From Channa striata (Eukaryota > Chordata > Actinopteri > Anabantiformes > Channidae), in assembly GCA_033026295.1 (NCBI GenBank), contig CM065179.1, positions 21,073,275 through 21,137,274 of the forward strand: DNA of 64,000 nt, in the 5' to 3' direction. This document shows positions 1-12,500 of this stretch, one piece after another. Position 1 is the stretch's first letter, and each line of letters begins with the position of its first letter. The notes beneath the pieces are model-generated. The model was given only the letters and a program-made list of their open reading frames with translations. It was not told the DNA's origin and searched no databases. The translations under genes and the position numbers were made by a program.

Positions 1-850
1 TACAGCACAATTAGAAGACTGAACAAGTACGGTCTGTTAGAAAGGGTTGCCAGGAGAAAGCCTGTTCTGTCTAAAAAGAACATGCAAGCACGACTGAGAT
101 TCACAAAACTGCATCTGAACAAACCACAGGACAGAGAGATGAAACTAAAGTTGAGTTTTGGCGTTAATGCCCAGCTCCATGTTTGGTGACACAATCATAA
201 CCTGTCAGCAGTTCATACCCACTGTCAAGCTGGGTTTTAAAAGGGTGATACTTTAGCCTTATGCTGTAGCCACAGCAGCACCTATGAGTTATGGAGTCGG
301 CCACGAACTCCTGTCTATATCAGAGCTTTTAAGAGGCAACTGTGAGGTAATCTTTCTGACAGCTAAAACCTGGTCAAAAAATTGGTCAAAACTGGGTCAC
401 TTAACAATATCGTAGGACAATGATCCAAAGCACACCAGTAAATCTACATTAGAATAGCTGAAAAATAAAAGAAATAAGGCTTTGGAATAGCTTAGTCTAA
501 GTCCAGACATCAAACCCATTGAATTGCTGTGGTTGGACCTCAAGAGTGCTGTGCATGAGCGAATGCCCAAAAAACCTCATGAACTGAAGCGACGTTGTAA
601 AGAAGAATGGGCCAAAACTGATGGTGGTAGACTGATAAAGTCACACAGGAAACTCTTACTTCAAGTTACTGCTGCTAAAGGTGGATCTACAAGCTACTGA
701 ATACTTGTAGGGGGGTACTTAAATTGCCCAGATGGTTTTTTCTTTGTGGCTTAATTTTTGTTAATAAAGAATGGGGCAGTGCAAAATATTACAGGTTGTT
801 TTTTGTCTGAGGTACTATTTGCCAAATATGACCTTTTATGATCAGATGAG
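1..850 (+). pseudogene. Tc1/mariner-like transposase relic (dead)
   Basis: Reading the plus strand across frameshifts and stops gives fragments typical of fish Tc1-like transposases. An N-terminal helix-turn-helix tail (RRLNKYGLLERVARRKP, then KKNMQARLRFTK) lies at about 15-125. A C-terminal catalytic part follows with NDPKHTSKST (about 420-450), SPDINPIELLWLDLK (about 503-545) and LLQVTAAKGGSTSY (about 658-700), the usual end of this family. The middle, including the stretch with the second catalytic aspartate, is deleted or unrecognisable, and several in-frame stops are present, so no active enzyme can be made. The 5' end lies outside the window. The AT-rich tail to about 850 probably belongs to the element's 3' end. 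Confidence 0.85.
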
Positions 851-2507
851 TTTTGTTATGTTTTTATAAAAAAAAACTAAGAGTATACGATAACCTTTTG
901 TACACAACTTGATATGCGGTGGTTATTTATTGCCGTGGTGCGGTTAGGGCTGCATAATGTGTAGACATCTACTTTGTAGTAACGGGTTATCGTGATGAAA
1001 ATAAAAACGTTAATTCAGGTTAAAAAATAAAGTAGGTGATAGGTGCAGCTGATTTTTCTACAGGAGTGTTGTGATGGTTTGGTGAACTGGCCATCTCATA
1101 ATGGACATAAAGAGTGTCTTTTATGAGAGGGACAAACAAAAACAAGTGCATACTTATCTGACCTTGGAGTTTGACTTACTGAAGAGATATATTCTATGCA
1201 AAGTGATCAAAGTTGAGCAAACAGTGAGGTCAACTTGTTAATGCTACCTAACAGCTGACTGCAGACATCAGCCTACGATGAACTCTATGGGGTGGCATTA
1301 ATCATTTTTTGTATGCAGAAGCATACCACGCTTGTTAAGTGGTGATAGTATTTTATTAGTCTTCAACTGTTTTGCATTTACTAGCTGAAAATACAGTGTA
1401 TAAATGCATCATTTTATAGTTGTTTTGCTTTTGCCAAGAACAGAGGTTTAAACACTGAATTAATGTGGATTTTTCATTCAAGGAAACAACAATGTTGTTG
1501 GTTGATCTAATAAAGTTGACACACACAACAATTAGCCACAACACTAACACTTGGTGGTTTTGATATACAAATATGTTTTTTTTGACAAAAAAATATTATG
1601 AACTATTTAGGGTTGAACTTTTTTTTGTTTTTTTAAAGCTACAATAACAGACACGCTCCCACACGCCTAACATCCCCAGATCTGCCGTCCACCACCTGCA
1701 GAGGTAGTAAGGCAGGGGGGGGGGGCTTAGGAAAGTTTAAAAGGTGAAAATGGCCTCAGCAGAAGCAACACCCCATGTCAGCAAACTAGAGAACACACTA
1801 ATAATACAATTCCATCGACCGCTTTGTTTTATATGAGGATGTGCAACATGTGTCAGGCTGAATGTGTTGGACTAAGGAAGCTCAAACGCAAGGTCAAAAC
1901 ATGTCTTCTGAAGAACATTACTGTCAACATAAGAGAGGGTCTAGTCAGTTGGAAACATGACCACTTATGATCTTGCTTTGGGATGGTATATGTACGGTGG
2001 CCCCTAAAGACAAAGCACATTCAAATAAAAGGGCAAACAAACAGAAAACGTGCTGCAAATCAGTAAACCCCTACATATACAAAAGCACAAAAAAGAAAAG
2101 ACGCTGCAAATCAGCAAACATAAGCAAAAAGCCAAGCACTTAAGTAAGTACTGAGTTGATGTACTACCACTTTTTTTGCGTAGGAGCTGTGTAACTGCAG
2201 ACTGCTCAGGAAGCTCATGCTTACCCTTATCTTCCATGGCCACCGGTGTTAGTTTCAGAGTTTCAGAAGGAAGTTTGAGGAGCGTTTAATGCAAAACTAT
2301 TTATTTGAGGCAAATAAACTATCACGAGTTAGGCCAAAATGAATCTGCACTTTAAATAATCCAACCAGAATATCTGTGCTATATTTACTCTTCTATTAAT
2401 CATCTGTGACCGAACTGACTTGGCTCCTCGTTCATCTGATGTTTTATTGTTAATACCTTAAATAATATTCTAACTTTCAATAACTAGAGGTGTGTGTGCT
2501 TTGCTAC
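851..2507. other. Non-coding stretch downstream of the last visible scml2 exon
   Basis: No exon of any gene could be recognised here on either strand. It should be an scml2 intron if the gene's last exons (rest of SLED, SPM/SAM domain) lie left of the window. It contains an 11-base G run near 1709 and a repeat-like segment at about 1995-2240, in which a CTGCAAATCAG(T/C)AAAC motif occurs twice (about 2052 and 2103). I recognise that motif only as a generic fish dispersed repeat. Confidence 0.5.
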
Positions 2508-2711
2508 CTCGGACAACCTCTCCTCCTCCGGAATGGGTCTGCAGAGCACTGAGCAGGACTTTGGGCTGGTATGCACAGTCTATACATGACTGGACAACCT
2601 GCTGGAGCACAGCATTCACTGGCCCTGGGCCAAAGTGGTCTGGTAGATGCTGCATCTGCTTCCTGTCCAGGTGGGGACCGCAGTTTCCATGTTTGTTTAC
2701 ATATACACACA
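2508..2711 (-). CDS. scml2: scml2 coding exon 9, SLED domain start
   Basis: 204 bp, phase 1 to 1. Encodes the first half of the SLED (DUF3588) domain: CVYVNKHGNCGPHL, LPDHFGPGPVNAVLQQ, VQSCIDCAY, GGGEVVR. The donor GTAGCA follows at 2507. The continuing exon is not in the window. Confidence 0.95.
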
Positions 2712-5700
2712 CTGAAACAACACAAGAAACACAACGAACAGATTAGACAGTCTAATGACGACTGAATTCAGCGCGGCAAATAGTAAGCAAGTGACAGCTG
2801 CTAACGGTTACCTGTCGACACCACAGAGCTGAGGTTTGGAGGGCTGTCGTGTGGAAGCTGTATGCTGGGCATCTGTGCTGGGCTCTGGAGAATCTTGGAT
2901 TTTCTCTAAATAAACATATACATCCATTTTTCAGACATTTCACATCATGGATTTAGAGGCAAAAAGGTTCCATTCTACTGATTAAATAACAGTTTCCGGA
3001 GGGTCTCACCTTGCTTCCAGGTTTGGGGCCTCTCTTTTTGTGTGGCCGCGGTACAAGCTGTGTGTTTTCCGGTATGGTTCCATTTTGTGCAGCTGCTGCT
3101 TCTGCTACTGCTTTGAGCAAAGCCAGAGTCTCACTCTTGGGTCGCCGGCCTCTTACCCCCTTCCTGACAGGCAAAGGGGGCAGTGGGTTGGGGAGTCTGT
3201 AGGGGGACTGCATGGAACGCCTGCTTGGCTTGGAGGGTGACATTGGGAGAATCTGTAGGTGTTTTGGAAGGGTAACTGTAAAAACAACGTAAATGCAGTA
3301 AATGAAAATGTGCACTTGACGAAAAGACAATGTCTAAACATGATGGTTTGACGTCAGAAAGCCTTGCAATGAATTGTGGCTTATTGGTAGATTTCGAGTG
3401 TCTCTAAATATTATATGGGACCATCCTTTCCAGGGAGGAGTCAAATTGCGTGTTATTACCTTTTGACCTAGTGGCCAGCAAGCTGTTCTGTGCTGCAGGT
3501 GGTGAATGGGAGTAAAGTGAAACTAAAGAGATGGTGTGGTGCCCACTTGGTAATGATCCAATTAATGTCAGACACTTTCCTGTTTGTTGTTTTAATTCAA
3601 TGTGCTTAATTATCATAAATTTCAGTGACTGTCAATGAACCCATCAGCAGTAATAGTAGCACTACTACAAGAGCATCTACTTAGCATCGGAGCATATTGT
3701 ACAGACTATGCTACAAACTTGTCACCTACTTTTCAAAGAGATTCTCCTATAAACAATGACACACTACAACATTACAGCTACTTCTAATAAAACATAACGC
3801 ATTTTCTGCTAGCTGGGTAAAGTAGATGCTGAGAAGCAAACAAACGCAATTCAAAATTTTAAGGTTAGACACCAGATAAATCAAACAAGCACCTGGTCTC
3901 TAAAATCGCTCTAAACTTTGAATAGAAAAAATACAATTTCAGTCTTTTATTTACACTTTGAAAACTGTTTTTTTTCTACACTCAACAAAAAAGCAACAAT
4001 CCATTTACTTAGACAGTGAATATGTTTTATGTTTCTTAACAGTCAGGATTCCCTAACAACTCCCCCAATTAATTTTTCAAAACACAGCATATGCTCAAAA
4101 CAAAGCCCAAACTGACAGAAAAGCCAGACTACACAGACTGAACTTTGGAGCTCATAAATAAGAAGGTGAAAGTACATTTAAAAAGAAAATCTAAGTAGGA
4201 GTGTAGCAGCAGCTGTATTTGTGGTTGACAACCTTTTTCTCTCTATCCAGAGTCTTATACACAAACTTGGCTCAGCAAATATCAGAGTCTGGGCTGAGCA
4301 GCTCTTATGTAAACATATTTTTTCCATGTAAACAGGTATGATGTGAAGAACATAAATACTCCTTTCCTCTTCCTTTTTTTGCCCTGACACATACCAACAG
4401 GACTATGCATTATATCTGCAAAGCTTCACATGCAAAATACTGTCCCCCGGTTTTTGGATGAATTCTCACAGCAATCCCATTTCTTAAAGTAACTGCAGTT
4501 TATTAGGAAGACCACGTTAAATCACCATGTAAAACCTGTTATTAAGCAACCACACACCTCACTGTGTTCTACACTGTGTGGTGTGTAGATATAATAAATC
4601 TGTATCTATTTAGAGTGACCGATTGGTAAGCGGAAGGACAACATGGGAAAAAACTAAGGGAAGTCTCCAGCTAACCTTATTGATTTTCATATAGCATAAT
4701 TTAAAGTTAGTGACAACAGAACTCTAACAAAGATGCCGGTTCGAAAACAATTGTAACATAACAATCCACAGCAACCTATCTGCAGAATCATTCCAAAAAC
4801 CTCAGCACAACTTCTAAAACCACAACCACTACACCATTCATTCATTCGCATGTACTGTAAATGTAGTCTAGAATTATGCATTTTTCTGAAACATGTGCAC
4901 CACCTGTTAGAGATTAAGATGTGTATATTCTGCTCTGCCAGACTAAGCAACAAGAGCAGATGATTAATGCTAATCGTGTTTATATTTTTGTAGCTGTGGG
5001 TGCTATTTCCTGGCTGTGGGGTGGGTAGGCAATGCAAATCCATGAGTGTAAAGGAAGCACTGATTGCAAAAAACAGAGCTGTACTGCCACCTACAGACTA
5101 ACACTTACCACTATTGCCTGGTGGTTGGAGGCTGTGCTTAGTTAGGGAACACCAGCCCACAGGAAAAATGTCTCGGGAGTCATACTTGCACCAGTAATCA
5201 AAGGCACCCCGCCACCCATCGAACATGATAAAAACCTCATCGCCCTTCACCTCCCCAATGGTGGCAGGGCAGATAAGATATGGGTTCTTCTTGTCCACAG
5301 CCTCCAGTTTCATGCCTGCCTTAAAGTTGTTCTGGGGAGGACTTGGAGGTTCCTAAAAAAATAAGAAGAGTTCAATATTCTCATTGGAACAAATTTTAAA
5401 TTCATACACTACCAATACTGTACAGGTATACAGTTTGTTTAAAATACCTTTTTAAAGGCTGTTGTTGGTGCCATCTCTGCTCCATTTAGGGTTCTCAGCA
5501 GAAACATGGGCCATGAAGACGCATTCATCCGAAATCCTGGATCGTAGCATTTAAAACCAAAACTATGAATAACTACTCCAGAAGGGAAAACTCACAAGTA
5601 ATAATCCATAATTTGAAATATAACTTATAATAATGTAAAAGAAAAACCTTTGGAATGATTCGATTTTTGCCTACTACAATGCAGCAGCCTGTGCATCAAT

Positions 5701-7699
5701 ATGGGGTTTTTGGTTTTGTCACAATAATGAAGATTTCTTTTGGACCACCATTAACTCTACTTAAGTCAAAGTCAATTGAATTCCCCCATTGTTATGGTTG
5801 ATCTTTACTAAATATCTTAAATCTTCTTTTGTGCATTTGCAAAAATTTACTGGTAGGTACTTTGGATTAAAGAACACACATTTTCCTGTGTCATTTAATA
5901 GCGTAATGTTTTGATTTTTCTAGATTTATTTAAAGAATATAAAAATGTGTTTTACAACTTTCTGTTTCCTTTAGTATCTTTCATAGAATACATTACAGTA
6001 AAGTCTCACAAATAATTTTATGTTACTCTGATAAGTTTATTACACTTTTATAGGTAAAAGTAAGTAAGAAAGATAAAATTTCTCTATTATCAGCTTGCAA
6101 TTATTAAAACTGACTTTCTTACCCAGTGGTGGCTGCAACATGTCTCCGTTCTTCTCACAGGTGCCAATAGGCTGGATATCAGAGGAGTCAACTAGTCTCC
6201 AGAAGTCATTGCTGTTGTCGCTTCCATCCAGACGGAGACGCAAACGAACCCCAGTTAAGCCCATCACTGTGGCAATACAAACGGAGGTGGAATTGCGTGG
6301 GTCGTGGGCTTCAAGTTTCATTCCCACCTTGAAGTCATTGGAGGGTGTGACTCTAGCCTGCAGACATCATGGCAATGTTAGAAGACCTGATATTATAATG
6401 AATAATACAGGAAAGCAAAAATAAAAAAAAAAAAATCAAGTGTAATTTATTTCACCAAATTGTTTAGTATATGTCAGAATATTTGGTTAAATGTTATGCT
6501 AAATGGGCAGTAAACACAAGAATCTTTGAGTGACATACATTTTTACTACTGGCAGCAACTCACAGAACCATGATTGCTCCTAATAAATTACTAATTACAA
6601 GACAGAGTTTTGAAGAAACTGCTTTGCTTTTGCTGTCAAAATCTTCTTTGATTTGCTAATTGTTGTTAATAATAATGACAAAAAATCACATTTCAATTTA
6701 GAATAAGCACAGCAGATTGTCCAAAAAACGAAAAAAACACAAATGAAAAACAAAGAAATAATCTTTCAAATTTCAGTGATCAATGAATTAGCCCCTGAAG
6801 AATTTAAAAGGACATACCTGACGAAAACAGCTTGATGGAGCTGGTATAGATGAGGTTTCTTTTAGATATTCTTCCCAACTGAAAGCATCTAAAAACAAAT
6901 AGCAAAAAATATATTTGATGTTTAAAAAAATTAATGCAACCTATTGATGTTTACATATCATCCAGTTAATACAAAGAAGTATGCTACAGCCTTTTTAGAA
7001 AGACAGAACGTTTGAAGACAAAACCTGTTACTTGGTCAATGGTTGAAGTATATATAGCAAGCTTTAGAAAGTGGAAAACATGCAGTAGTATGTAATCAGG
7101 CTCTTCATATAAAGTAAAAACCAAATCAGCTTATCTAATGATGCAGTGAATTTAACAAAATAACACTAAACATAATCAAACAAAAGTTTACCTTTTGTTG
7201 TTGTGGCAGGGGCTGTACCTGTTGGCGGAATTGTTCTCCCTGGTTTCTCCTTTTTCCCATCCTTCTGATCTAAAAATTATACAGATCATTAATAAAATGT
7301 AAAATGTATAAAAACACGAACATCGTCTAAACCTAAAGTCTAATAGGACTTTGATTAATTTCTATATGCCGCCTTTCCTCACATAATTAAACATTTCCTC
7401 TTTAGGCAGAGCACAAACCCTTTTCTGAAAACTTTGTCCAACATTTTTTAATAATTAATATTTTTAATGCATACAACATTGCAATTACATTGTCATTATC
7501 TTTTAAATTGATAAATTTTTTGGGACAGCAGTGTGAAAATACCTGTGTGACTGTGCAGGGAGTAATAAAGAACAGGAATACAGAGAATGAAAAATGCATG
7601 AATCAGTTTTGTTCTTTTTGAAAAGATTTTGCCTATAATACCCCCCACAAAGTCATGAAAAGTGTCTTATGTCATACCTTTTAGCAGAGTTTTTCCCAT
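2508..7699 (-). CDS. scml2: Scm-like Polycomb protein, partial (MBT-MBT-SLED)
   Basis: Methyl-lysine-binding Polycomb-group protein, expected to act in nuclear PRC1-type complexes. Coding exons on the minus strand: 7678-7699, 7192-7269, 6818-6888, 6123-6357, 5448-5536, 5109-5352, 3010-3275, 2812-2905, 2508-2711 (1303 nt, 434 residues, open 3' end). All junctions have AG/GT signals and phases agree. MBT repeat 1 (about residues 60-165) carries NDFKVGMKLEAHDPRN and LRLRLDGSD. MBT repeat 2 (about 172-246) carries KAGMKLEAVDKKNPYLICPA and MFDGW...FDYWCKYDSRDIFP. A basic linker with KKRGPKPGSKRKSK precedes the SLED domain start (VCVYVNKHGNCGPHL). Start chosen at a strong context (AACCATGG), and MGK resembles the SCML2 N-terminus. 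SCMH1 is the nearest alternative, but VCVYVNKHGN and the cdkl5 neighbour favour scml2. The SPM/SAM end is not in the window. Confidence 0.93.
2812..2905 (-). CDS. scml2: scml2 coding exon 8
   Basis: 94 bp, phase 0 to 1. Encodes RKSKILQSPAQMPSIQL to SSVVST. It joins in frame to VCVYVNKHGN in the next exon, reproducing the STVCVYVNKHGN motif of SCML2. Confidence 0.88.
3010..3275 (-). CDS. scml2: scml2 coding exon 7, basic linker
   Basis: 266 bp, phase 1 to 0. Encodes a proline- and basic-rich linker (SKPSRRSMQSPYRLPNPLPP, RKGVRGRRPK, HKKRGPKPGSK). It corresponds to the low-complexity region between MBT repeats and SLED, which in SCML2 has nucleic-acid-binding properties. HSMQSP-like sequence is shared with the mammalian protein. 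Confidence 0.92.
5109..5352 (-). CDS. scml2: scml2 coding exon 6, MBT repeat 2
   Basis: 244 bp, phase 0 to 1. Encodes MBT repeat 2, which in the family carries the aromatic cage for mono-/dimethyl-lysine. Visible are DEVFIMFDGWRGAFDYWC, KYDSRDIFPVGWC and LQPPGNS. Confidence 0.96.
5448..5536 (-). CDS. scml2: scml2 coding exon 5
   Basis: 89 bp, phase 1 to 0. Encodes GFRMNASSWPMFLLRTLNGA and AFKK, the link from MBT repeat 1 to repeat 2. It has no stand-alone ORF and was found from CAG/GTATTT splice sites and phase. Confidence 0.92.
6123..6357 (-). CDS. scml2: scml2 coding exon 4, MBT repeat 1
   Basis: 235 bp, phase 0 to 1. Encodes most of MBT repeat 1: NDFKVGMKLEAHDPRN, SVCIATVMGLTGVRL, FWRLVDSSDIQPIGTC, GDMLQPPL. 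Confidence 0.95.
6818..6888 (-). CDS. scml2: scml2 coding exon 3
   Basis: 71 bp, phase 1 to 0. Encodes FSWEEYLKETSSIPAPSSC, the conserved motif just before the first MBT repeat in SCML2/SCMH1 proteins. Confidence 0.9.
7192..7269 (-). CDS. scml2: scml2 coding exon 2
   Basis: 78 bp, phase 1 to 1. Encodes a basic linker beginning DQKDGKKEKPGRT that is low in family signature. It is placed by the TTTTAG acceptor, the GTAAAC donor and frame continuity with both neighbouring exons. Confidence 0.8.
7678..7699 (-). CDS. scml2: scml2 coding exon 1 (start codon)
   Basis: Encodes MGKTLLK plus one base. The ATG sits in AACCATGG and the donor GTATGA follows at 7677. Upstream untranslated sequence probably reaches 7728, where a CAG acceptor lies. 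Confidence 0.8.
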
Positions 7700-7739
7700 G
7701 GTTACTGATGACCAAAAGTGATACTTTGCTGACAATCAA

Positions 7740-8950
7740 GGTGCAGAAGGCTGAAGTATGCACTGTGCCTTTGTAGTTTTGACCTAGAAATATCTTTGGT
7801 AAAAACATTTTATATAGATCATTTTATGCACAAATACACAACCTAGCTCTAAAGATTTTGTTTCTTTATATGAAGCATAATCAAAATTACATGCTTTGTC
7901 AATAGCCCCACTATTCAAATGCTTTAATTATCTATACATCTAACATTTTTGTATGTATGCAAATGTAAAAATGTAAGGCAGCTACTAACAGCAAAACGTG
8001 ATGACAACCTAGTCGGCTGTTTTCTTAAATACTGAATGTACCAATTTGATACCTTATATTAGGAATCAGTGATACATACAGCAGTTAAAGTACATACCAG
8101 GGTTGTAACTGATAATAACAACTGAGAGATCAACTAAAAAATGTAAACCATTAGATTACTTACATCAATTGATCCCTCAACTATTACCACAATTATTATC
8201 ACTTACTACACCAAATATCAACAAAATTGGCCATCACAATTCCCCACAGCTCAGTATGCACTCTTCAATACACTTTTGTCTCATAAATACTCCAAAACCA
8301 GACAACAATTGCATTTACAATGATGTAAACATAGATAGACAAGAAATCTCTATATTTACAAAGCTTAACAGAGCAAATGTTTGGGGGTATATTTGATGAA
8401 GTGATCAATTTCTGTTACAGCTGATAACCTTCTGTTGATCATCACCACGGCTCCTAGCCCTAGTAACAACAACTGAGCTCGTGTAGTAGTTTGGTATTCC
8501 AAAAATGGACACTCCCACGGAGACAGGAAAACTACAACAGGGTGCTTTTTTCATAAAGTTCAAAACTCTAAAGACAGACCTCTGGACTGAGAAAGCCCAT
8601 GTGACGCTCTATTCAAGTTTGTGTACATTCCCTAAATATTTCCAGATTTCTGTAAAATGCTAAAAAGGCAACTCACAAATTCAAAACCGACGCACTTACG
8701 AATTAATCAGTTACAACCTCAGTACAACCCTGTGTTCGGGTGAAAACAAAGGAAAGTGCTCTGCGCGTCGTTCGTCCCATCATCACCGTGGAATAAGCCT
8801 GTCCGAGGGCTCACGTTATCAACTATACTGAGGCTAACGTTGCCAAATTAACGTTTACGTATGTTACACAACGGGACTGGGTTATTACAATACCCAGGGT
8901 TATAACTTATTCAAGACACTGCGATATGTATAGCAACATTTTGGAATACT
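7740..8950. other. scml2 intron 1, no gene seen
   Basis: AT-rich DNA between the first translated exon and the promoter region. A CpG-richer patch with GCGCGTCG lies at about 8760-8830 and could be part of the promoter island. Confidence 0.5.
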
Positions 8951-8959
8951 TCCCAATGT

Positions 8960-9330
8960 TTTTCTCCCCACCTTGATAAACATTAACCTAACGTTAAAGT
9001 TACGTTAACGTTAACCATTAGCTGCCTTTTATGTCACTCCACATCAGCCTTTTAATGTTGATACCAGCTAGCTAGCTACATGTCTTGGTGAATATATACA
9101 TACAAGTATTATATATATCTATATCTATATCTATATCTATCTATGTAGATATAGATATAAGCGGCTTTAGTTTTAAACCGTGCCTTTGCCCTCGGTGGTT
9201 GTATATCCTATGCAACATTACCGTTCCACAGTCCCAGGCAATAGTCTGGGCCCAATGTTGACAACTGGGACTGTTTCATTTGCTAGCCACTGCTGCTAGC
9301 TAATAACTAGGTTGGCTAACCTTAGCGTTA
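8960..9330. repeat. AACGTTA / GCTAGC motif cluster and ATCTAT microsatellite
   Basis: Lies in scml2 intron 1 near the promoter. Short palindromic words TAACGTTA and GCTAGCTAGC recur at about 8990-9020, 9068-9077 and 9293-9335. A TATATCTATATC tract at about 9113-9145 is followed by its inverted copy GATATAGATATA at about 9146-9160. Confidence 0.6.
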
Positions 9331-9455
9331 TCGTTAACACTCCAAGAGCAGTTTCTCCCATATTATCGAGGCAAATTACAGCCAACCAGCGTCGTTTAGC
9401 TTCAACGAACATTCTTCCGAAACTCTATATTATTTACCATGAAGAACAAACTTAC

Positions 9456-9590
9456 AGGTGCCGTCTTTTTTCGACTGAAGATCCACTTTTCTCTATTCGT
9501 CAGCTGCCATTTTTTCACAAATGTAGTGTATGCTTACACGCATGTAATTTATGCCAAAGATCGTGTTTTAACGCGAGCTAATACATGAAC
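9456..9590 (-). promoter_or_regulatory. scml2: Probable scml2 untranslated first exon and promoter
   Basis: On the minus strand a CACCT|GTAAGT donor lies at 9455/9456, the only strong donor upstream of the translated exons in a CpG-containing stretch. The exon would carry a five-codon uORF (MAADE, stop) at 9510-9493. Two CCAAT boxes (GCCAATGAG) lie at about 9632 and 9665, just upstream. The transcription start is a guess. Confidence 0.5.
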
Positions 9591-9599
9591 TGCAACGAC

Positions 9600-12500
9600 A
9601 CGGACTGGATTCAGTCGATGTAGTTTAGAAGGCCAATGAGAGGCTGTGCCACTCACATGCTTAGCCAATGAGGTGAATGTTTACTCATTTTATCAAATCA
9701 GCGTCGGGCCTACCTGGGCTCTAATTTGGGACTCAAGAAGGTACACTAGTAATCCATCTTACTTTTATTTCATCTTTACAGGGTTTTTCTCACACTGATG
9801 AGGTTCAAAACTGACCAAGATGTCAGTGAATTCCAGAAAAAAAACATGGACACATTACAGCTTGTTTCTCTAAAATAAATAAATATATCCGTCACTAAAA
9901 CTATAACCACGAAAACCCCTCCTAATAGACAACTCAAGACAAAGGCGGCAATTTTACGAAGGAAGGCGATGGGGAAAAACGTACTTCAGAAATAAATATC
10001 ACACGTTATATCACTGTACTGATTGTTCACATTAAACGAAATTGTTGTTAACAGCTAAGACTATGTTGGTAAACAGGATAGAGAATAACAAATAAGTTAA
10101 TATAATAAGAACAATAATAATTCTTATTATTAACAACAATAAGAATAAGAATAATAAAATAGGGTAATACCTCATATATTAAAAATTTCCCAATATTGAG
10201 TATCTTAATAATAAAATGATTTCACAAAGAAACTCACTGATAAAACTTAACCCTAAAGTTACTACTCCAGATTTCTATGTATGTGAGTGAAAATTCTTTT
10301 TAGGCTTGATGGAAACGTGTCATTTACAATAAGGTCGCAGTGCGTCATGACGTTAAACAAAGCTGAACATGACTCAGAATCACTGTCCCGTGTCAGGTTT
10401 CAAACTCTGCTGTGTTCCCCCACCCACATTTTCTCCATACAGTCTATTTCAATCACATTGCATCACATTGCAACTCAAAATATTCAAACATGGTCTGATC
10501 ATAATAACAAAAAAAAAAAAGAGACCCTTTTTTTGGGGAATTAATTAAAAATAAAAATAATTACACATGGTAATAGCAAATTGTCTCTCCTGAATGAAAC
10601 CATGGAGAAAGCAGGGTAATCGTCTGTGCAGTACAATATTGTTATTTGCAGTGTTCAGTAATGATATTTAACATATACATTTGACAGAAATTTCTTTTCT
10701 ACTTTGATAACCTATTAAAAATATATAGTAAATCCTAACTGTAGTTATCAACATACCTATTAATTACAAAGGTTAAAATTAACACATTACAGTATATTAT
10801 TAATATCATGCACAGGGTATTTTCTGCATTTATCATATTCCCTAAATAATGTAACAAATTCTATTCTGATGTCTTTATTAACAGCACATTTTAATATTGC
10901 CAGTTCTGCTTAAATAACATGTCTGCCACCACTGCTGAGTTTGTGGTTGTTCATTTTCACTGGTTCTGCAATTTCCTTTGTTTCTTCCTTAGAATCTGCA
11001 GCCAGCTGTTATACAATAGCTCTGCCTTCACAGCTGAAGTCACACAATATGTGTGTATAGAAACATCATTAATTTTATACCTCCTACTTCAGAATACAGG
11101 TTTTCTGATGTAGGAATCCATGTTTTTAAAAAATATCCAAACATATCCTAAATATTAATTCATTTTTAGTCTACTTCTATTTACAATTAGCTAAATATAA
11201 CAAATGTGACTGTTGTTTATTAACAAACAGGTTAACATTGTAGCTGGGGTACTAAGTCAAGAGTACATTTGTGAATGAGGAAACATCTGTTTGGCAGAAA
11301 AAACATTTTTTAAAGCAAATAATATTAAGTCTTTTGTTAAAGTGATTTCTGGTATTACAAATCAGCTAATAGGTGGAAAGAATTATTTGAAGTGTAGATA
11401 ACTTAAAGTGGTATGAGAGAGTCAAGTGACTTTTATATTTATTATTATTTTGTAACTGTATCATAGCTTGGTGCTAACTGAATTATCATTTATCATCTAA
11501 CAAAGTATGACAACCTACTTTATAATAGGTTACTATTACTGTTAATAGAGATAAAACATATACTGTGGTCCTGTGGCTATGTAAATTTGGTGAGAATATT
11601 GATTCAAATGTTCCCTGAATTATGTGTGTTCACTGAAAATAGGGACAAAAAATTTCTATTTGTTCAACAAAAATTTTTCCTTAGGGTAAATTAAAGTCTA
11701 TTCTATTCCATTGTATAACTGAATCTAGAGTAAATTTGTTTACACCCTGCGTGCATTGTAAAGTACATAAATACCACCTGGTCAGGTGCTTCACGTGCAG
11801 AAATTAATATGTTCAACACTGATTTCTGAGACTCTGAGAATTTTTTACTTTACTTTACAGAATGCTTTAAAGTTTTTACTTTACTTCATGGTGACAGAAT
11901 GGTTCACCCCATTAACAATCTCTGTGACAGATAGATAATGAAAATGGGCACTAGCTGTGCTGTGCTTTTACTATTATTATGATTACACATATGTGGTTGT
12001 AATAATAACTATGATTGTAATGAAGAGTGTGTTAGTGAAGTTGTAGTTTGTCATATTTTGGAAAAGCGCAAAGTTACGATGAATAATAATGTCATCTAAC
12101 TCATAAAGATATAAATAATTGAGTACCAAATTAAAAAATTCTAACATAACATACATACATACATTACATACTATGTAAATAATGTTCCTCTTGAAGCAAA
12201 CCTACTGTGACTCAGTCTTCAGTGTTTTCAACTGATGGCGATGGCTGTTTTAGGTTCACCCTGTGGGTGGCAGCATGGTTTCATGATACCACAAAAATGG
12301 AAACGTTACATTGATACCAATAAGTGATTTTAGTATCGTTAGTTCTGATTTGGTCTAAATGGACTAGAAGTCATGGATGAAGGCGCACAGGAGCCTACGA
12401 TAAGTTTTATTCTTGCTCTTGTTTTGCATAATTTATAAGAAAGGGAAAGAATAGCTTTTCATTTTTGTCCCAGTAAAAACACATCAAAGATATACAGTGT

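Noticed and set aside
2004..2243. Minus-strand frame starting MAMEDKGKHELPEQ as a possible scml2 exon
   Set aside because: It does not match the SLED or SPM domains and overlaps repeat-like sequence.
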